The notes beneath the pieces were generated by a model that did no database searches, was not told the DNA's origin, and worked only from the letters and a program-made list of their open reading frames with translations. Shown here one piece after another: positions 9,044 through 17,506 of a stretch of DNA of 64,000 bases. The stretch is from Comamonas badia DSM 17552 (GTDB taxonomy: Bacteria > Pseudomonadota > Gammaproteobacteria > Burkholderiales > Burkholderiaceae_C): contig NZ_AXVM01000001.1 in the NCBI RefSeq assembly GCF_000484635.1, forward strand, positions 248,001-312,000. The letters run 5' to 3'. How positions within the stretch are numbered: the first letter of the stretch is position 1; each line of letters starts with the position of its first letter. The position numbers and the translations under genes are program-made.

Positions 9044-11308
9044 ATGAAAAAAATCGTCACCGTATCGCTCGGTTCTTCCAGACAGGATTTCAGCTTCACC
9101 ACCGACTTCCTTGGCGAGAGCTTCCAGGTCAAGCGCCTGGGCGCCGACAACGACACCACCAAGGCCTGGGAGCTGCTGCGCCGCCACCAGAACAGCGCGG
9201 ATGCCATTGGCCTGGGCGAAATCGGTGACCACTGGCATGTGGGCCAGAACACGCTGATCAACGCCGAGACGCGGCGCCTGCTCAACGTCGTCACGCGCGT
9301 GCCGGCGACGACGGGCGCCACGCTGCGCCGCCTGCTGCAGGTGCGCGCGGTGCGCCAGGTGCAGCATGAGCTCAAGGACTATTTCAACAACAACATCGTG
9401 CTGTTCCTGAGCGGCATGCGCAATTACGACATGGCCGTCGCGCTGTCGGACTACACGCCCAACCTGCAGTTTGCCGACGCGCTGGCGCAGACCGGCGCGC
9501 CCAAGCTGCTGACCTCGCTCACGCAGCTGGAGCTGTACGCCAAGGGGCGCGATCTGGTGCTCTCGGGCAAGCCCGGCGAGCTGCTGGAATCGATGCTGAC
9601 CGCCTTCAAGAACAACCGCCTGGCCGCGGCGGTGCAGAAGTCGCATGTCATCGTCGGCACCTTCCACGAGATCAAGGCGGCGGGCAGCCCCGCCAACCTG
9701 GAGGGCAAGACCGTCATCACCTCGGCGGTGGACGACGACCGCCTGGCCTTCTTCAAGCATTGCAAGGTCAACCTGGTGATCGATGTCTCGCCCATGTTGT
9801 TCGAACATGTGGTGGGCGTGAACGTGATCGAGGCCATGATCCTGGCCAAGCTCGGCAAGTCGCCCGAGGATGTGTCGGACGACGATTTCACCGAAATCAT
9901 GGACGAGCTCGATCTGAAGCCGCGCCTGCTGCACCCCACCGGCAAGTTCCGCGACATCCGCCGCTTTGCCTTCGTGATCCACCCGCTGAGCCAGGAGTTC
10001 ATCCGCAAGGGCCTGCCCATCCCCAAGGCCACGCCCAAGTTCATCATGAACCGGGTCGAGAGCATGGCCGCGCACATGCCGCCCTGGGTCTATTGCAAGA
10101 TGGAGAACATCATTTCGCCCACGGGCGCCGAGGCCGAAGGCTGGCTCATCACCGTGGGCGGCACGCCGCGCGAGATGCTCGCGCGCAGCCCCGAGTTCAC
10201 CTACCGCCGCCTGCTCGCCGCCTCGCGCCTGGCGGAGAAGATGGGCGCGCAGATCATGGGCCTGGGCGCCTTCACCAAGGTGGTGGGCGATGCGGGCGTC
10301 ACCGTGGCCAAGCGCTCGCGCCTGCCGATCACCACGGGCAACAGCTATTCGGCCTCGGGCGCGCTCTGGGCCGCGGCCGACGCGATGAAACGCATGGGCC
10401 TGGTGCAGCTCGATCCCAAGACCAAGAAGGTGATGGCCAAGACCATGGTGATAGGCGCCTCGGGCTCCATCGGTTCGGTCAGCGCGCGGCTGCTGGCGAT
10501 GGCGTTTGACGAGGTGGTGATCGCCGGGCGCGACATGAAGAAGCTGGAGCAGCTCAAGAAATCCATCCTGGAGGACACGCCCGACGCCAAGGTGGTCTGC
10601 TCGACCGATTACGAATCGCTGCTGAACACCATGGACATGATCGTCACCTCCACCTCGGGGGCCGGCAAGAAGATTCTGGACATCACCAAGGTCAAGCCCG
10701 GCTGCGTCATCACCGACGTGGCCCGCCCGCTCGATCTGCCGCCCGAGGAAGTGGCCAAGCGCCCGGACGTGCTGGTGATCGAATCGGGCGAGATCGAGCT
10801 GCCGACCAAGGTCAAGGGCCTCAAGAACATCGGCCTGCCACCCAACGTGGTGTACGCCTGCCTGGCCGAGACCATCGTGCTGGCGCTGGAAGGCCGCTTC
10901 GAGGTCTTCACCGTCGGGCGCGATACCGAATGGGAGAAAGTCAAGGAGATCTACAAGCTCGGCCTCAAGCACGGCATGAAGCTCTCGGCCATCTCGGGCG
11001 TCAAGGGCATGTACACCGACGAGGACATCGCCAACGTGGTCAAGCTCGCGCGCAAGGCGCTCAAGACCTGGGACAGGGCCACACCCGTCAAGTCCGCCAA
11101 GCCCGCACCGCGCAAGCGCGCCGCCACCCCGGCCAAGAGCAAGGCCGTGGCCAGCACTCCGGCGAAAAAGACCGCCGCGCCTGCAAAAAAGGCCGCCGCA
11201 CCGGTCCAGAAGGCCGCCGCCAAAGCACCCGCCAAGGCACCGGCCACGCCGCCCGCCAGGAAGGCGCGCCCGGCCGCTGGCCGCAAGACCGCTGCAGCAG
11301 CGGCATGA
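9044..11308 (+). CDS. Acyl-ACP/acyl-CoA reductase-like protein (AAR-type) with N-terminal extension and basic tail
   Basis: A 754-residue protein. Residues about 310-672 resemble cyanobacterial long-chain acyl-ACP reductase: MGLGAFTKVVGD (like TALGGFTSI), PITTGNSYSA (like FTTGNTHTA), the dinucleotide-binding VIGASGSIGS near residue 470, and VVYACLAET, whose Cys606 aligns with the active-site Cys of the cyanobacterial enzyme (FACFAEA). About 305 extra N-terminal residues look like a second alpha/beta domain of unknown role. Residues 678-754 are a Lys/Ala/Pro tail. It should reduce acyl thioesters to fatty aldehyde. CAGGAGAC precedes the start. Confidence 0.75.
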   Translation: MKKIVTVSLGSSRQDFSFTTDFLGESFQVKRLGADNDTTKAWELLRRHQNSADAIGLGEIGDHWHVGQNTLINAETRRLLNVVTRVPATTGATLRRLLQVRAVRQVQHELKDYFNNNIVLFLSGMRNYDMAVALSDYTPNLQFADALAQTGAPKLLTSLTQLELYAKGRDLVLSGKPGELLESMLTAFKNNRLAAAVQKSHVIVGTFHEIKAAGSPANLEGKTVITSAVDDDRLAFFKHCKVNLVIDVSPMLFEHVVGVNVIEAMILAKLGKSPEDVSDDDFTEIMDELDLKPRLLHPTGKFRDIRRFAFVIHPLSQEFIRKGLPIPKATPKFIMNRVESMAAHMPPWVYCKMENIISPTGAEAEGWLITVGGTPREMLARSPEFTYRRLLAASRLAEKMGAQIMGLGAFTKVVGDAGVTVAKRSRLPITTGNSYSASGALWAAADAMKRMGLVQLDPKTKKVMAKTMVIGASGSIGSVSARLLAMAFDEVVIAGRDMKKLEQLKKSILEDTPDAKVVCSTDYESLLNTMDMIVTSTSGAGKKILDITKVKPGCVITDVARPLDLPPEEVAKRPDVLVIESGEIELPTKVKGLKNIGLPPNVVYACLAETIVLALEGRFEVFTVGRDTEWEKVKEIYKLGLKHGMKLSAISGVKGMYTDEDIANVVKLARKALKTWDRATPVKSAKPAPRKRAATPAKSKAVASTPAKKTAAPAKKAAAPVQKAAAKAPAKAPATPPARKARPAAGRKTAAAAA

Positions 11309-11346
11309 AGCGGCTGCCGCAGGCATGACCCCAGAGGCATAGCACC

Positions 11347-12888
11347 ATGGAAAAAAAGCGGCTCAACCCGGTCGACCTCTCCTGGCTGGTGACCGATTCG
11401 CGTGTCACGCCCAACCACGTCGGCGGGCTGCTGGTGTTCCAGCTGCCCGAAGACGCGCCGCGCGACTACCTGCGCACCATGCTGACGGATTTCCGCGCGC
11501 ACAACCGCTTCACCGCGCCGTGGAATCTGAAACTCAAATCCGCCGTCACGATCAACCCGCTGGCCACCTGGGTGCAGACCGAGGACATCGATCTGGAATA
11601 CCACATCCGCCATGCCGCCCTGCCCTGGCCCGGCGGCGAGCGAGAGCTGGGCGAGCTGGTGGGGCGCCTGCAGAGCACCCCCATCGACCTCACGCGACCG
11701 CCCTGGGAGTGCACCCTCATCGAGGGGCTGGAAGACAACCGCTTCGGCCTGTTCATCAAGATGCACCATGCGCTGATCGATGGCGTCAGCGGCATGAAGC
11801 TGTTGCAGAAGGCCATGTCCGCCAGCCAGAAGGCCAGCCTTCAGCAGGCGCCTTTCTGGGACCAGGGGGCATCGGTGAACCCCGCCAGGGAAAGAAGGGA
11901 GCGCCCCGAGCCCTCCATCGCGCAGGCCACTGCCATGGCGATGAAAGCCCTGAACCTGAGCGTGGAAACCCTGCCGCATCTGGCATCCGCCTTCGGCAAG
12001 ATCGTGCGGCGCATCGGCGACCCCTCCGAGGGGCTGGCCGTGCCCTTCAACACGCCGCAATCCCTCTTCAACGGCCGGGTGCACGGAAAACGGCGCTTTG
12101 CCACCCAGCAGGTGCCGCTGGAACGCATGCGCGCCGTCTGCGAAGCCTCCGGCGCCACGCTCAACGACGTGGTGCTGACGCTGTGCGGCACCGCCCTGCG
12201 GCGCTTCCTGCTGGAGCGGGACGCGCTGCCCGACAAGCCTCTGACGGCCGGCATCCCGATTTCCGTGCGTCCCAGCGACGACGACGGCACGGGCAATGCC
12301 ATCAGCTTCATCGTGGCCACCATGGGCACGGATATCGAGGATGCCAGGCTGCGCCTGCAGACCGTCCAGGCTTCCGCACACGAAGCCAAGGCCCATGTGC
12401 AAAGCCTGCCGCGCCTGGCGATGACGCAGTACACCATGCTACTCATGGCGCCCACCATCCTGGCCCTGCTGCTGGGCATGGGCGGGCGTACTCCGCCCAT
12501 GTTCAACATGACGATTTCCAACGTGCCCGGCCCCGCCAAGCCGCTGTACTTCATGGGTGCCCAGCTGCTGGCGGTGTACCCCGCTTCCATCGTGACGCAT
12601 GGGCAGGCGATGAACATCACCTGCCAGAGCTACAACGGGCAAATGAACTTCGGCTTCACCGCCTGCCACGCCTCGGTGCCCAGCGTGCAGCGCATCGCCG
12701 TGTATCTGGGCGAGGCGATGGATGAACTGGAGCAGGCCTTCCGCCCCAGGAAGGCCGCACCCGCCAAGAAAACGGCCACCGCGAAGAAGACCACCCCGGC
12801 GAAGCAAGCTGCACCCGCGCAAAAAGCGGCGCCGCGCAAGCGCGCTCCCCGCAAACCGGCCGAGGCCGCCCCGACCGAGAATCCATGA
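11347..12888 (+). CDS. Wax ester synthase/diacylglycerol acyltransferase (WS/DGAT)
   Basis: A 513-residue acyltransferase. It has the family active-site motif HHALIDG (HHxxxDG) near residue 140, preceded by RPPWECTLIEGL, and the C-terminal WES domain with MTISNVPGPAKPLYFMG and YPASIVTHGQAMNIT. The family joins acyl-CoA to a fatty alcohol (wax ester) or diacylglycerol (triacylglycerol) at the membrane or lipid-body surface. A Lys/Ala/Pro-rich tail starts near residue 466, longer than usual. The stop overlaps the next start (ATGA), so coupling with the aldehyde dehydrogenase gene is tight. Confidence 0.9.
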   Translation: MEKKRLNPVDLSWLVTDSRVTPNHVGGLLVFQLPEDAPRDYLRTMLTDFRAHNRFTAPWNLKLKSAVTINPLATWVQTEDIDLEYHIRHAALPWPGGERELGELVGRLQSTPIDLTRPPWECTLIEGLEDNRFGLFIKMHHALIDGVSGMKLLQKAMSASQKASLQQAPFWDQGASVNPARERRERPEPSIAQATAMAMKALNLSVETLPHLASAFGKIVRRIGDPSEGLAVPFNTPQSLFNGRVHGKRRFATQQVPLERMRAVCEASGATLNDVVLTLCGTALRRFLLERDALPDKPLTAGIPISVRPSDDDGTGNAISFIVATMGTDIEDARLRLQTVQASAHEAKAHVQSLPRLAMTQYTMLLMAPTILALLLGMGGRTPPMFNMTISNVPGPAKPLYFMGAQLLAVYPASIVTHGQAMNITCQSYNGQMNFGFTACHASVPSVQRIAVYLGEAMDELEQAFRPRKAAPAKKTATAKKTTPAKQAAPAQKAAPRKRAPRKPAEAAPTENP

Positions 12889-14321
12889 CGATTGCCTGCG
12901 ACACCCAAGAACAACACCTCGATCGGCTGCAAGAGCTTTTCACCCTCAAGCACCAAGCCACCCGCTCCCAACCCGAGACCCCGCTGGCCCTGCGCAAGGA
13001 CCGCCTGCGGCGCCTGCGCACGCTGGTGCAGGACAACGCCCAGGCGCTGACCGAGGCCGTGCAGCAGGATTTCGGCATGCGTTCGGCCGCGCTCACCGAA
13101 ATCGCCGACCTCTTCGTGCTGCGCGCCATGCTGCACCAGCTCGATAGCCACGTGGAGCAGTGGATGCAGCCGCGCGCGGTCTCCACGCCCTTCTACCTGC
13201 AGCCCGCCAAGGCCTGTGTGATGCGCCAGCCGCTGGGCGTGGTGGGCGTGATGTCGCCCTGGAACTATCCGGTGCAGCTCGCGCTGGGGCCGGTGGCGAC
13301 GGCACTGGCCGCGGGCAACCGCGTGCTGCTCAAACCCAGCGAGCACACGCCCGAGACCTCAGGCCTGCTGGCCAGGCTGATCCACAGCCATTTTTCCGAT
13401 GAGGAGCTGAGCGTGCACCTGGGCGGCGCCGAGATGGCGCAGGCCTTCGCCGCCCTGCCGTTCGATCACCTGGTCTTCACCGGCTCCACCGCCACCGGGC
13501 GGCTGGTGGCGCAGGCCGCGGCGCGCAACCTCACGCCAACGACGCTGGAGCTGGGCGGCAAATCGCCCTGCATCGTCGATGCCTCGGCCTCGGTCAAGGA
13601 GGTGGCGCTGAAGATTGCCCATGGCAAGCTGCTGAACGCCGGGCAGACCTGCATCGCGCCCGACTACCTGCTGCTGCCCAAGGCGCAGCACGACGCCTTG
13701 GCGCAGGCCATGCGCGAGGCGGTGGCGCGGCTGTTTCCCAGCATCGCCGACAACCCGGACTACGCCGCCATCATCAATGACGCGCAATACGAACGCCTGC
13801 AGAAAGCCATTGCTGAAGCGCGCAGCCGGGGCGCCCACATCATCGATATCGGCCCGGACAGCGCTGGCAAGGGCACAGCACGCCAGCTCAGGCCGCTGCT
13901 GGCCTTTGACGTGCCCGAAGACTGCGCGCTGATGCGGGAGGAAATCTTCGGCCCCATCCTGCCAGTCATCGCCTGCGAAAGCCCGCAGGAGGCCATCGCC
14001 CACATCAACGCGCGGCCAAGGCCGCTGGCGCTGTACTGGTTCGGAACCGATGCCAAGGCGCAGGAGCGCATCCTCTCGGGCACCGTGAGCGGCGGCGTGT
14101 GCATCAACGACACGCTGATGCACTTCGCGCATGAGAACCTGCCGTTTGGCGGCGTGGGCCACAGCGGCTGGGGCGCCTACCACTCGGAAAGCGGCTTTGC
14201 GCGCCTGAGCATGGAAAAGCCGGTGTTCACCCAGTCACGCTTCAACGTGGGCGAGGTGTTCTACCCGCCCTATGGCCCGAAGTTCGGGCAGATCATGGCG
14301 ATGATCAAGCGCTTTGTCTGA
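12885..14321 (+). CDS. Aldehyde dehydrogenase (coniferyl/long-chain aldehyde type)
   Basis: A 478-residue NAD(P)-dependent aldehyde dehydrogenase. MSPWNYPVQLALGP and LKPSEHTPETSG form the cofactor site; LELGGKSPCIV holds the general-base Glu; NAGQTCIAPDY holds the catalytic Cys; and INDTLMHFAHENLPFGGVGHSG is near the C-terminus. The sequence is of the class often named coniferyl aldehyde dehydrogenase, which has a short C-terminus and accepts many hydrophobic aldehydes. It overlaps the WS/DGAT gene by 4 bases and would remove excess fatty aldehyde. Unlike its operon partners it has no basic tail. Confidence 0.88.
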   Translation: MTIACDTQEQHLDRLQELFTLKHQATRSQPETPLALRKDRLRRLRTLVQDNAQALTEAVQQDFGMRSAALTEIADLFVLRAMLHQLDSHVEQWMQPRAVSTPFYLQPAKACVMRQPLGVVGVMSPWNYPVQLALGPVATALAAGNRVLLKPSEHTPETSGLLARLIHSHFSDEELSVHLGGAEMAQAFAALPFDHLVFTGSTATGRLVAQAAARNLTPTTLELGGKSPCIVDASASVKEVALKIAHGKLLNAGQTCIAPDYLLLPKAQHDALAQAMREAVARLFPSIADNPDYAAIINDAQYERLQKAIAEARSRGAHIIDIGPDSAGKGTARQLRPLLAFDVPEDCALMREEIFGPILPVIACESPQEAIAHINARPRPLALYWFGTDAKAQERILSGTVSGGVCINDTLMHFAHENLPFGGVGHSGWGAYHSESGFARLSMEKPVFTQSRFNVGEVFYPPYGPKFGQIMAMIKRFV

Positions 14322-14423
14322 TTCCCAGTCCAGATCATTCGAGTACGCGAAGGCGAAGCGAAGACAGTGCTGTAGCACGGCGAGCGAAGCCGACAAAGTC
14401 ATCGGTTGATCTGGAATGGGAAT
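14321..14423. repeat. Inverted-repeat element (REP-like or terminator structure)
   Basis: Two 17-base arms, 14321-14337 and 14407-14423, are reverse complements with one mismatch. The first arm begins on the last base of the aldehyde dehydrogenase stop codon. The enclosed 69 bases contain a shorter hairpin GTGCTGTAGCAC and GCGAAG-type direct repeats (GCGAAGGCGAAGCGAAG and GCGAGCGAAGCC). The design recalls intergenic repeats of Comamonadaceae. It lies between two convergent genes and could end both transcripts, although no U-tract follows. Confidence 0.6.
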
Positions 14424-14434
14424 GGCACGCAATT

Positions 14435-15748
14435 TTATGCGTGTACCGGCCTGTGGCCCGCCACCACCATGCGCCTGCCGCTATCGCCATCGTAGCGGTC
14501 CAGACCCAGGCCGGAGGTGGAGATATCCGGGGTGTGGCCCAGCGTGATGTCCGCCACCAGCTTGCCCGAGCCGGCCGCCATGGTCCAGCCCAGCGTGCCG
14601 TGGCCGGTGTTCAGCAGCAGATTGGGGATGCGCGTGGCGCCGACGATGGGCGTGCCGTCGGGCGTCATGGGGCGCAGGCCGGTCCAGAACTGCGCAGCGG
14701 GCAGATCGCCGCCGCCAGCGAACAGGCCGTTGGTGACCATCTCCAGCGTGGCACGGCGCCTGGGGTTCAGGCGCAGATCAAAACCGCCGAGTTCGGCCAT
14801 GCCGCCCACGCGGATGCGCTGGTCAAACCGGGTGATCGCAATCTTGTAGGTCTCGTCCATCACGGTGGAGACCGGCGCACGGCTTTCATCGACCAGCGGG
14901 ACGGTGAGCGAATAGCCCTTGACCGGATAGACCGGCAAATCAAGGCCCAGGGCCTGCGCCATCGCGCGTGAATAGCTGCCCAGCGCCAGCACGTAGCGGT
15001 CGGCGGTCAGCAGCTCGCGCGCATCGCCCGCCAGCCGCACACCGCTGATCTGGCCGCGGCGCTGCTGCACCTCGGCAATCTGAACGCCAAAACGGAACTT
15101 CACGCCCAGCGCCTTGGCTTTCTCGGCCAGTTCGGTGGTGAAGCGCTGGCAATCACCCGTCTCATCGCCCGGCAGCTGCAGGCCGCCGACCAGGCCTTTG
15201 GCATGGGCCAGCGCGGGTTCGTATTCAGTGAGCGCGCCCGCATCGGTCATCATGCGGTAGGGCACGCCGCATTCATCCAGCACCTCGGTGTCGCGGTGCG
15301 CGGCGGCAAGCTGTTTGGCGGTGCGAAACACCTGCAGCGTGCCCTGGGTGCGCTGCTCGTAGGCTATGCCGGTGTCCTGGCGCAAGCGGCGCAGGCAATC
15401 GCGGCTGTATTCGGCGATGCGCGTCATGCGCTCCTTGTTGACGGCGTAGCGCGCATCGGTGCAGTTGCGCAGCATCTGCGCCATCCAGCGCAACTGGAAC
15501 AGCGAACCATCCATGCGTATGGCCAGCGGCGCATGCTTCTGGAACATCCACTTGAGCGCCTTCAGCGGAATGCCGGGCGCCGCCCAGGGCGTGCTGTAGC
15601 CCGGCGACACCTGCCCGGCGTTGGCAAAGCTGGTTTCCAGCGCCACACCGCTCTCGCGTTCGAGCACCGTCACATCCGCCCCGGCGCGCGCCAGGTAGTA
15701 CGCGGTGCTGACCCCGATCACCCCACCGCCCATTACCAGAACTTTCAT
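14435..15748 (-). CDS. dadA: D-amino acid dehydrogenase small subunit-like FAD oxidoreductase
   Basis: A 437-residue FAD-dependent DadA-type protein that oxidises D-amino acids (D-alanine after racemisation) at the inner membrane, passing electrons to the respiratory chain. The FAD-binding [19 protein letters not shown] is at the very N-terminus, followed by [22 protein letters not shown], typical of DadA, and [14 protein letters not shown] and [14 protein letters not shown] at the end. The start at 15748 has GGAGG upstream; the open frame continues 35 codons further without family sequence. It is divergent from an Lrp regulator. Confidence 0.92.
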   Translation of the reverse strand: MKVLVMGGGVIGVSTAYYLARAGADVTVLERESGVALETSFANAGQVSPGYSTPWAAPGIPLKALKWMFQKHAPLAIRMDGSLFQLRWMAQMLRNCTDARYAVNKERMTRIAEYSRDCLRRLRQDTGIAYEQRTQGTLQVFRTAKQLAAAHRDTEVLDECGVPYRMMTDAGALTEYEPALAHAKGLVGGLQLPGDETGDCQRFTTELAEKAKALGVKFRFGVQIAEVQQRRGQISGVRLAGDARELLTADRYVLALGSYSRAMAQALGLDLPVYPVKGYSLTVPLVDESRAPVSTVMDETYKIAITRFDQRIRVGGMAELGGFDLRLNPRRRATLEMVTNGLFAGGGDLPAAQFWTGLRPMTPDGTPIVGATRIPNLLLNTGHGTLGWTMAAGSGKLVADITLGHTPDISTSGLGLDRYDGDSGRRMVVAGHRPVHA

Positions 15749-15825
15749 GGTGTGCCTCCACCGCTTTGGACTATCTTGAATTGCTGAAAGTTTAGGCAAA
15801 ACAGCGCAGAAAGACTCACTGAAAC

Positions 15826-15845
15826 TGCTAGCCAAATGCTTAGCA
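15826..15845. promoter_or_regulatory. Possible Lrp-type operator between dadA and lrp
   Basis: The 139-base gap between dadA and the Lrp/AsnC gene holds the inverted repeat TGCTA-N10-TAGCA. It also holds related AT-rich stretches with repeated TTCAG/TGCTGAA elements. Lrp proteins bind degenerate repeats of this kind in the intergenic region of the gene they control. The exact sites cannot be fixed from one sequence. Confidence 0.35.
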
Positions 15846-15887
15846 TTCAGCAAAAATCACTTTCATTCAGGCATTTCAAAGGTAACC

Positions 15888-16355
15888 ATGATTGAGCTTG
15901 ATCGTCTTGACCAGAAAATCATCGATGCGCTGCAGCGCGAGGGACGGCTGCCGATGACCGAACTGGCGCAGCGCATTGGCCTGACCACCTCGCCCTGCAC
16001 CGAGCGCGTCAAGCGCCTGGAGCGCGAAGGCGTGATCACCGGCTACCAGGCGCGCGTGGCCCCCGAGGCGCTGGGCCGCGGACTGCTGGTGTTCGTCGAG
16101 CTCACGCTGTCGTCCAAGTCTGCCCAGACCTTCGAGGCGGTGCGCCAGGCGCTGCTGCTGGAGCCGCGCGTGATCGAGTGCCACTTGATCTCGGGCAGCT
16201 TCGACTACCTGGTGAAAGTGCGCCTGACGGCGATGCGCGAATACCGCGAGCTGCTGGGCCATATCCTGCGCCAGATTCCGGTGCCGGCGCAGAGCAACAG
16301 CTATGTGGTGATGGAGGAAATCAAGGAAAACGGTGTGCTGCCGGTAGCGGTTTGA
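15888..16355 (+). CDS. Lrp/AsnC family transcriptional regulator
   Basis: A 155-residue regulator. The N-terminal helix-turn-helix has LDRLDQKIIDALQREGRLP and LAQRIGLTTSPCTERVKRLE; the C-terminal RAM (amino-acid binding) domain has ECHLISGSFDYLVKVRL and EIKENGVLPV. The arrangement, divergent from dadA, is common in proteobacteria, where Lrp-type proteins activate D-amino acid or alanine catabolism in response to the amino acid. Regulation of dadA is therefore the likely role. Confidence 0.9.
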   Translation: MIELDRLDQKIIDALQREGRLPMTELAQRIGLTTSPCTERVKRLEREGVITGYQARVAPEALGRGLLVFVELTLSSKSAQTFEAVRQALLLEPRVIECHLISGSFDYLVKVRLTAMREYRELLGHILRQIPVPAQSNSYVVMEEIKENGVLPVAV

Positions 16356-16380
16356 CATCTTTTGCCGGCATTTTTTTCAG

Positions 16381-16402
16381 GAATACGAATAATTCTTGTT
16401 TA
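16381..16402. promoter_or_regulatory. Possible Fur box / promoter of the iron ABC operon
   Basis: An AT-rich stretch containing the near-palindrome GAATAATTC lies about 40-60 bases before the ferric-binding protein gene. Fur boxes are AT-rich repeats of GATAAT-like hexamers and iron-uptake operons are usually Fur-controlled. The match is loose, so this is a suggestion only. Confidence 0.25.
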
Positions 16403-16438
16403 AAATACCGCAAGCCAACCACTTTTCCCATCCACTCC

Positions 16439-17467
16439 ATGCACCACTCCACCCGCCGCACCGTGCTTCAGCGCGGCCTCTCCCTGGGTATCGCCGGCGC
16501 CCTGCCCGGTTGGACCGCCAGCGCCTTCGCTGCCGACCAAGGCCCCATCGTTCTGTACAACGGCCAGCACAAGGCGACCACGCAGAAGCTGCTGGACGCC
16601 TTCACGGCCGCCACCGGCATCAAGGTGGAAAGCCGCAAGGGCAGCAGCATCCAGCTGGCCAACCAGATCATCGAAGAAGGCGCGCGCTCACCCGCCGACC
16701 TGTTCTTCTCCGAGGAAAGCCCGCCCGTGGCGGCGCTGGCCGAGCGCGGTCTTCTGGCCAGGCTCGCGCCCGCCACGCTGGAGCAGGTACGTGCCGGCTA
16801 CCGCGACCCCGACGGGTACTGGAGCGGCGTGACGGCGCGCTGCCGCGTCACCGCCTACAACAGGAAGATGGTCAAGGAAAGCGAACTGCCAGCCTCCGTC
16901 CTCGACATGGCCACCGCCGCCTGGAAGGGGCGCGTCGCCTACGTGCCCACCAGCGGCGCCTTCCAGCAGCAGATCGTCGCGATCAGCGCGCTCAAGGGCC
17001 GGGATACGGCGCTGGCCTGGCTCAAGGGCCTGAAGCAATACGGCGAGGCTTATGGCAGCAACAAGGCCGCGATGACGGCGGTGGAGCGCGGCGAGATCGC
17101 GACGGCGCTGATCAACAACTATTACTGGTACAACCTGGCACAGGAAAAAGGCGCGGACAAGATGCAGTCGGCGATCCATTTTTCCGGCAACGGCGACCCC
17201 GGTGCGCTGGTCACCGTCTCCGCCATGGGCATCCTCAAGACCGCCAAGAATGTCGAGGCGGCGCAGAAGCTGGCAGCCTTCATGGCCGGGGTGCCCGGCC
17301 AGGAAATCCTCACCAGGGCGGCGGCCGAGTGGCCGATGAACCCACAGGTCCAGCCCTCGTTCGGCCTCAGGCCCTTCGGCGATCTGCATCCCCCAAAAGT
17401 GAACCCGCCCAGCCTCAAGGGCGCCGAAGAGGCCCTGGAACTGCGCCGCGAAGCCGGCCTGGCGTAA
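16439..17467 (+). CDS. Fe(3+) ABC transporter periplasmic substrate-binding protein
   Basis: A 342-residue FbpA/FutA-like binding protein from the ATG at 16439. The N-terminus has RRTVLQRGLSLGIAGALPG then ASAFAADQ, a twin-arginine-like or Sec export signal. The mature part has VLYNGQHKATTQKLLDAF, EEGARSPADLFFSEE and LINNYYWYNLAQEKG; the adjacent Tyr residues (NNYYWY) are those that bind ferric iron in this family. It is followed by the permease and ATPase genes, forming a full ferric uptake operon. Confidence 0.9.
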   Translation: MHHSTRRTVLQRGLSLGIAGALPGWTASAFAADQGPIVLYNGQHKATTQKLLDAFTAATGIKVESRKGSSIQLANQIIEEGARSPADLFFSEESPPVAALAERGLLARLAPATLEQVRAGYRDPDGYWSGVTARCRVTAYNRKMVKESELPASVLDMATAAWKGRVAYVPTSGAFQQQIVAISALKGRDTALAWLKGLKQYGEAYGSNKAAMTAVERGEIATALINNYYWYNLAQEKGADKMQSAIHFSGNGDPGALVTVSAMGILKTAKNVEAAQKLAAFMAGVPGQEILTRAAAEWPMNPQVQPSFGLRPFGDLHPPKVNPPSLKGAEEALELRREAGLA

Positions 17468-17506
17468 GGCCAGGCGCAGCGCCACGGCAACACGCGAATC
17501 GCCGAC

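Noticed and set aside
9017-11326. Minus-strand 769-residue open frame opposite the AAR-like gene
   Set aside because: Covers exactly the length of the real gene on the other strand and has the His/Arg/Leu-rich composition expected from antisense reading; the plus-strand product has the AAR motifs and the tail.
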